Shown: one piece after another, positions 57,802 through 64,000 of the stretch | Layout of the letters: every line of letters starts with the position of its first letter | Position numbering within the stretch: the stretch's first letter is position 1 | Assembly (NCBI GenBank): GCA_050084515.1 | Contig: CM114275.1 | Location: 10,602,001-10,666,000, forward strand | DNA: 64,000 bases | Source of the DNA: Blasia pusilla | Lineage: Eukaryota; Marchantiophyta; Marchantiopsida; Blasiales | Reading direction: 5' to 3' | Notes under the pieces: generated by a model | Seen by the model: only the letters and a program-made list of their open reading frames with translations | The model's database searches: none | What the model was told of the DNA's origin: nothing | Translations under genes and position numbers: made by a program

Positions 57802-60800
57802 ATGACGCTTCAGGGGATGTGGTCCTCTTTGCAGGCGGCGACAATCAATAGCATGCCTCGGCATCAATTCACAACTTGTCCGTCTTGTTTTTCGAGCGCT
57901 CAATTTCTATCTTCATCTCAGTCTCCGGTTTTCCTGAATGTTATATTCTCTAGGCACGCGTCTGGAATACCAGGATGTAGAATTGGTACAGCTTCCTACA
58001 GCTTCTCCGTGTCCTCCGCGTCTCGTCGGCATTTTGGAGCCGTAGCTGCGGTTCAATCCACTGAAAGCGACGTTACTTTGGCGGGTAGAGATAAACTGGT
58101 AGGTGCTAATTTGCAAAGTAAGGCAGACGGTGTAGAGCACAAGAGGAATGGAGTTATTAAGGCACTACTTGGAAAATCCGAGGATGAGCTCGTGAACTTG
58201 GCGGTTGCGTTAGGCGAGGTATATACCTACGAGTCAATCCACTAAGTCTCTTCTTAATGCTTCACATCTGCAAGCTCCTGTCTTGTGTGGTTGAAATCCT
58301 AGTTGACTACAACTCTAGAGCAATTTTGGTGGACTACAATCTCCAAGGAATTAAGTACAAGGGGAAGTTCTTGGTTGTGAACCTGGCCAACTTCCCTGAC
58401 ACATCTTCTGTAGACTGATCTGCCTTCTCATCCCGGAACTTCATGATTATTATGGTGTCTCTTCTACAGCAAAAGTACCGTGGAAGGCAGATTCATCAAT
58501 TGATATACAAGACCAGGGTGTCGAGTATCGACGACTTTCATCACTGTAAGCTCTATGTTGCCTACATGACTGGCATACTCCGTGACTTGTGCTCATATTA
58601 TCCAAATGTGTTGGATGCATTGTCGTTGGGCTTAATTTTCCGTGACCTTGTACTGTCTACAACAGCCCTCTGGTCCATTTGGTACTGTCGTTTGTAGACA
58701 CGGTTTCACAAAGCCCTCGGGCGTTCTCTGTTTTAACTTGTAGGAAATTCTCCTCAAGATTGTGTAGATAATTCTCTGCGGGACTGTGGAATTACTTGCA
58801 TCCCGCTGAATTGCGCGTCTCCTAGTTGAGAAAGGTGGAGATGATGGGGTGTATCCCAAACATCGTGCGACGGTGGCTTGTGAGTGAAAACAGAACGTAC
58901 CAAGGTGGAGGACTTGGTCTGCTGTAATATAGCAGCTGTATGAACACGTATACGAATTGAGACTCGACTCTTCTGGTGTAAAAACTTACAGGAAAACCAC
59001 TTTGCCAATGCATGTGATCAGTACCTAAGGTGTTGAAGGAATCTCTTGTTAATGACGGATGGCAAGTTGGTCGCTCTCCTGTACATCACGTTGCAAGGTC
59101 CATCGATGGGACCATCAAGGTCAGTCATTTCTTAAATTGGCCTACCTATGTTCCTTTGTGGATCTCATCCACCATGTAAACTGCGATCCATGGCTGCTTT
59201 TCTCTTGGAGATGGTCAGCCTGTAATCGATTGGAGTTTGGAAAACTAGCAGGCATGACGATGTGAACACATATTGCCCATGTATGCTGTCAGGAGATTGG
59301 ATGGTAAAGTTGCACGAAAGCTCGCTTCTGCAGTTGATTGCTTCCAAGTTGCAGCAGTTTGCAGTATCCCACCCTTCATGTATCGTCTCTCTTATCTTTC
59401 AGGTTTTGTTACGACTTGCGGACAACTTACTTGTGGAGACCGTTGGGATACCGGTACAAGATACGACAGGAGCCATCACCAGGCTGACGGCTTGTGTTTC
59501 TTCACAGGTGCTTCTGAAGTTTTTGGGGCATTTGAACTCACTCGTTGTCTGTTTTCAGTTTCCTTGAGCCGTGTTGTTTTGTCGGAGAAGTTAAAGTTTT
59601 GATCCGAAGACCAGCCACGTACCTGTATGCTGAAATGTATGTTACATGAGAGGGTAAGGGTTATCTGTCGTGAAGAACATGACACGAATGTTATACCTGG
59701 TCCATGTAGAATCAGTAGAGGGAGCTGGGCCTGTACCGACACTTACGAAATTCACATTAATAGCTGCAGCTTTTCCTGTTTGCCCGGAATTTCAACTGAG
59801 CGTAGTTTCCAGTTCATAATTGATTAGCCCAATTATTTCCGAAGTACTACAGTTTAAAGATATCCTTAGTAGCATCCCTTAAGAGAGCACACAGATGTTT
59901 GGCTTCACCAGACTGCTAACACGAAAATTAGCACATGACAACTAAAACCTTGATTTAGCAGGGAGGAACACACAGAAGTTGTAGGCCATCACCCACGTAT
60001 GTGGTTGAGATACATGGCACATTGAATGGTGGAGCTTCGTGGTCCCAGATTCCCTTCGTCACGCATCACCAACTTTCATGATGTGTGATGAGGTACTTCT
60101 TGCAGTACTTGTGTCATTATCTAGTGTGCATGTTCTCATTTTGAAACTAGGGTGACATTCTTTCCTATTCATAGACTAAGATTTGACCACCTTGAGTCTT
60201 GGCATACGAACCTGGTCTTCCGACCAAGTTATTAGGAGCAATGAAAGTTTCTAGACGAGGAGTGTGTTCTGTAAAGGTGGCTTCTGCATAGAAGTGAACT
60301 ATGCAAGTACAGTTGGATGAATGCTGGTTTGTGTTGTAGGATTTCCTTGCCTTCCAGTGAAGCTGTGGGATTTGTGAAATCTGAGATTTCCTTCTGTAGA
60401 TCCCTCAACCCAACAAATCAACCCAATTCCCGAGATGAGACACTTGCCTTCGCTAATGTTGCCTATCCTGCACCAATATTACACGAGCAGCATGTTAAAT
60501 GCAGCGCTCTGTTTTAGATTTTTGTGCTACATGTTGAAATCAGAATTCTACTTCCTCTCAGATCTTACTTTTAAAACTTTAAAAGAATAGAAAGATAGTA
60601 GATCCCAACAGGATCCTCCACTGAACCATGTACATGAGGGTAATCACTTACAAACCTGAAAGAGTAAACCTGAAAATGGATTGCATGTAGAACTGGTCTA
60701 CAACTTCTATTGAGAACTGGGTGCTTGAAAGGCAACACCTTATTAGAATACACAAGTCCTGAAGAGAGGTGGTTGAAACCAAGATGCAGGAGTTTGTGCT

Positions 60801-63800
60801 AGATTGGTTCTTGGAGCATTCTCCACACCAATGCACATTCCTTTTTAGTTGATCAAGGCACCAGCAGAGGTTCAGGTATGTAGGAGCTAATCTCAAAACC
60901 CACAGCCTTAGAGGGCAGGAGTAGAAGTGAATCAAAGAAGAAGGGAAGAGAGGGGGACTTATATAGTTTCCTAGAAGAGACCAGCAGAAGGGACCACTGC
61001 ATGATAGGGCAAGGTGGAAGGGCCAGCACAACAGGAGCAGGCCAGCACACCAGGAATAGGCCAGCACAACAGGGGGAGGACAGCACAACAGGCCAGCACA
61101 CCATGTGCACAATTAAACATAACCAAAACTCACAAGAATAGTTAAAGAGGTAACTAGTAGACTAACTGAGACTTGTAATTATGATAAACTTCCAACCATA
61201 GTTTGCAGAACTAACCATAGTTAAAAAACTAGAAGAAAACAGCAGACAATTTTATGTGAAATCCTAACACTACATGGTACATCTGTATTACTCGTAGGAT
61301 CTGAGACCTTGTTTTGTTGAGTGTGTTTGCCTATTGTGGGAGGTGTTTGATCTGGGAGCTTGGGCTATACTCTTGTCAATTAGTCATGGCATGAGATAAC
61401 CATCCTAGGAAACAACCAGAGGCTCCAGAAGAGACATCTGCCTCAGTGGCCTTTGACAACAAAGGAGGTACTATTTCACAGGGAATGAGGATAAATACAG
61501 CTTATGTTGTATCAGTTTCGAGCCATGTAAAGAATCTGTGGAATTTGGAATCCGCAGTTCTTCAGAGAGCATTCACTCAACTTTATGATGTTTCCTATCT
61601 GTAGATACGATCTGTTTGATTTGGGAGATTTGAGAAGACCTTTTGTGGATGAGGGCTGATGAGGGCTCGTGGCAGAAGTAATGTGTTGGAGTTCAATTAT
61701 ACTTTGATTTTGGTAATCATGGAGATATATTACTCAAGTTCTTGGGAACAAGACTGTCCATGTGAGCTACATACTTCTTTGGTCAATGTTAAGGGTGCAG
61801 TGGAAATGTATTATTCAATGTTGAGTGTGATAATGATAAGTGAAGCTTTGTTCTACTGGAGTATCTCACCATACAGGGAATCTAGTTACTGGAATATATG
61901 ATGATTCGTTTCAGTGACCTTCTGTCACCCATTGGCGGAGGTGACTTTTCTTGCCTGGGAACTCCTTTTATACCCTAGTTTAGACCAGCAGGGAGTTAGC
62001 TGATGGTGCAATTCTTTGGGATGGAATAGCTCAAGTCTCCAGCTGAGACATGCGGTTTAGTGGCTAATGATGCTGATATGACCAGAGTAAATTGTTGAAT
62101 ATTTCATTTGCAATTCCCATTCATGCTGGAGTACGAATGATTATCTAAGTTTAGGACTTCCTATTGTTGAGAGCGTGTGTGCTACAGGAGTAAGTCATCA
62201 AACTTTTCTTTTGCAGTATTGGTCCTAGTTCCCGTCTTGCCTTGAAGGGAGTCCCTGTGATTGCTGGGACAGGATACTTGATGGAATGTGGCAAATTTCT
62301 TACTTTGAAACTTGGGTCCTACACCAACTTGGTAATGATGGAAATAGTCTGCGTAAGTCTTTTACTTGGGAGATGATGGGACTACAAATTCCTGTTGAGT
62401 TAGCGTGACTCATCCCTAGTGTAGGACTTTCTGAGAATCTGAAGATGAGAAACCCATCCTTTGGTTCCAAGAAGAAATCTCGAGTAAATGACAAGGGCTT
62501 TTCTCTTCTACTGGGAAACATACTCTTTTTGAATGGAACCCTTCTCTAGTTGTGTCTTTGCCATGGTCCACAATGTTGTAATATATGGATGCCATGCTCT
62601 CCAGGTAGGATGTGCCTTGCGGTGTACCTTCTGTGCAACTGGAAAGGGTGGCTTTTCCCGCAACCTGAAAGCCCATGAGATTGTGGAACAGGTGAGTTAA
62701 GTGGTAACAGAAAATATTTGCTTGGCATTCTTGCTGGTTTTATCAGATTCAGTACATTGTAAAACTGTTGGAAGATTGATTGGAGTTTTACAATTGGGAT
62801 CATCTCTGAGTAAGATTATTGAATGAAGAGTTTGGTGGCTGGCCAACTAAGATATGCCATTTCCTTGCCACTCAGGTGCTTGCTATTGAGGATCTTTTTA
62901 AGCACCGTGTCACAAATGTTGTTTTCATGGGAATGGGAGAACCTTTGATGAACTTATCTGCAGTGCTTGCAGCGCATCGCTCGTTAAACCAGGTTCAGTC
63001 AGAACCTCCTGCTTTTTTGAGTGTGTGGTCCTTATTTGAGTGCCATAGTGGTAACTTATTGTCAGCTGCGGAAGCTAGCCAGGCATCCTGTTGAAGTAAT
63101 TAGACATATTGGCGCGACTTCAAATTCAATTATAGAGAATATGATGTGGCAGGCCAGTCTGCACTTCTGAGTTTAGTATGGTCTATTGTCGTTGAATATG
63201 CTAACAGAATGACTCATTAAAATTAATCTCATGTCTGGGGTGCAAGAGGTCTAGAATAGTGTATAATGGATTTCCTCGGGATATCTGCCAGGATGTTTTA
63301 ATTGGCCAGCGAATGATGACCATTTCTACAGTCGGTGTCCCAAACACAATTGCGAGACTTGCAAGTCACAAACTACAGTCAACTCTTGCTATCAGGTTAG
63401 GCTTTCCTAATTTCTGTCTAAATGGAATGTCTTTTAATGTGAATCATCTTCAGAAGTTGTGGCTCCTGCTGATGTTAGTTTGTGTTTGTGTCAGTTTGCA
63501 CGCTCCGAACCAGCAACTACGGTGTCAGATAGTCCCCAGTGCGAAGGCTTACCCCTTGGAAGCACTGATGACAGATTGTAGAAATTATTTCTTCGAAACT
63601 GGCAGGCGCGTCTCTTTCGAGTACACACTCTTAGGCATGTAAAAGCAATACCCTTGTGCTACGGGATTTGATTTTATCCGTAATATCAGATTCAGATTGA
63701 GTTTTCTGAATGATACCTCCGGAATCATGTATTGCTGTAGTCTACCTACTCTTTGCACTGCATGATAGTAACCCTTGCACGGCTAGATGTAAAATCAGTG

Positions 63801-63992
63801 TGCTGAAAATCGTGTGTCCTATGAATGCTTCTGACGTGAGTCATTTGTCTGGCAGATGGGGTGAATGACAAGCCAGAGCATGCGGAGGAGCTTGCTAGTT
63901 TACTACATCACTGGAAGCTAGGTCGGCATGTGAACGTAATACCGTACAACCCTATAGCTGATTCGGAGTTTCAACGGCCCAAAAAAGCTGCT
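57802..63992 (+). CDS. rlmN: RlmN-like radical-SAM 23S rRNA adenine-C2 methyltransferase, organelle-targeted (3' end beyond window)
   Basis: RlmN enzymes methylate C2 of A2503 in 23S rRNA (and some tRNAs) by radical-SAM chemistry. Nine exons join in phase: 57802-58218, 58470-58545, 59022-59119, 59403-59507, 62605-62691, 62876-62992, 63292-63395, 63495-63634, 63856-63992 (427 codons); the next donor GTAAGT is at 63,993 and the C-terminus lies outside. Residues 1 to about 95 are Ser/Arg-rich with few acids, like a plastid or mitochondrial transit peptide. Then [11 protein letters not shown] and [14 protein letters not shown] (N-terminal domain), [25 protein letters not shown] and TACVSSQ, which keeps the Cys used as methyl carrier in bacterial RlmN. 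The radical-SAM cluster is CALRCTFC (CX3CX2C), followed by [54 protein letters not shown] and HVNVIPYNP. The second catalytic Cys lies beyond the window. Intron 4 is 3.1 kb. The intron after exon 8 appears to use a GC donor. A telo-box lies upstream. Confidence 0.95.
61021..61103. repeat. Minisatellite in RlmN-like intron 4
   Basis: Three 19-bp units of the form ggccagcacaacaggagca lie head to tail (61,021-61,077), followed by two shortened 13-bp units (61,078-61,103). The whole lies in the enlarged intron between exons 4 and 5. Confidence 0.88.
63635..63855 (+). other. Probable GC-AG intron in the RlmN-like gene
   Basis: Exon 8 must end CTCTTAG at 63,634 to keep the frame into exon 9 (GAT-GGG-GTG-AAT, matching the conserved L-x-GVND). 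The intron then starts GCATGT, the usual form of the rare GC donor (AG|GCAAGT-like). The nearest GT donor, five bases later, would put exon 9 out of frame. The acceptor is CTGGCAG. Confidence 0.8.
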
Positions 63993-64000
63993 GTAAGTAC

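Overview
This window is nuclear DNA from a land plant. The evidence is introns with plant GT-AG borders, plant-type LTR retrotransposons primed by initiator-Met tRNA, plant Helitrons, a DUF659-type hAT transposase and a telo-box upstream of an organellar RNA-methylase gene. The species cannot be named from sequence alone. Long TE-filled introns, a GC-rich intronless orphan gene and a small protein with a possible RIIa/Dpy-30-like (axonemal) motif would fit a seed-free plant with swimming sperm, such as a lycophyte or fern; that is inference. No prokaryotic, organellar or rRNA/tRNA genes were seen.

Layout. (1) 1-4.7 kb: mostly unassigned, with one short gene-like segment near 1.6-2.0 kb. (2) 4.7-15.55 kb, minus strand: a complete 8-exon ALG2 gene (432 codons) for the second and third mannose additions to the dolichol-linked N-glycan precursor. 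Its intron 4 has swollen to 8.1 kb and carries a 3'-truncated Copia element (opposite strand) and a possible LINE relic. (3) 16.57-20.68 kb: a cluster of non-autonomous Helitrons. (4) 20.7-35.2 kb: a graveyard of nested elements: Gypsy gag and LTR, two Copia fragments, a GC-rich degenerate repeat, a DUF659/hAT transposase relic and an array of about eleven ~180-bp satellite-like repeats. (5) 35,265-44,543, minus strand: a full-length 9.28-kb Helitron with both termini, a decayed Rep/Pif1-helicase gene and about 2.9 kb of leader/cargo DNA that includes two adjacent perfect stem-loops. (6) 45.3-46.2 kb: small two-exon and one-exon coding candidates on the minus strand. (7) 51.0-52.9 kb, minus strand: a 617-aa, GC-rich, intronless gene with an acidic middle and coiled-coil C-terminus. 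(8) 57.8 kb to the window end, plus strand: nine exons of an RlmN-like radical-SAM 23S rRNA adenine-C2 methyltransferase with an organelle-targeting N-terminus; the last exon(s) lie beyond the window.

The two housekeeping genes (ALG2 in the ER, RlmN-like in an organelle) are unrelated in function; the rest is mostly transposon biology. The strongest 'system' here is the Helitron family: one potential master copy with exact ends and at least one 2.76-kb passenger with matching 5' and 3' ends, which also holds an exon-like piece of a host gene. Exon joints were placed by eye from splice sites and reading-frame continuity, and TE borders marked approximate are uncertain.
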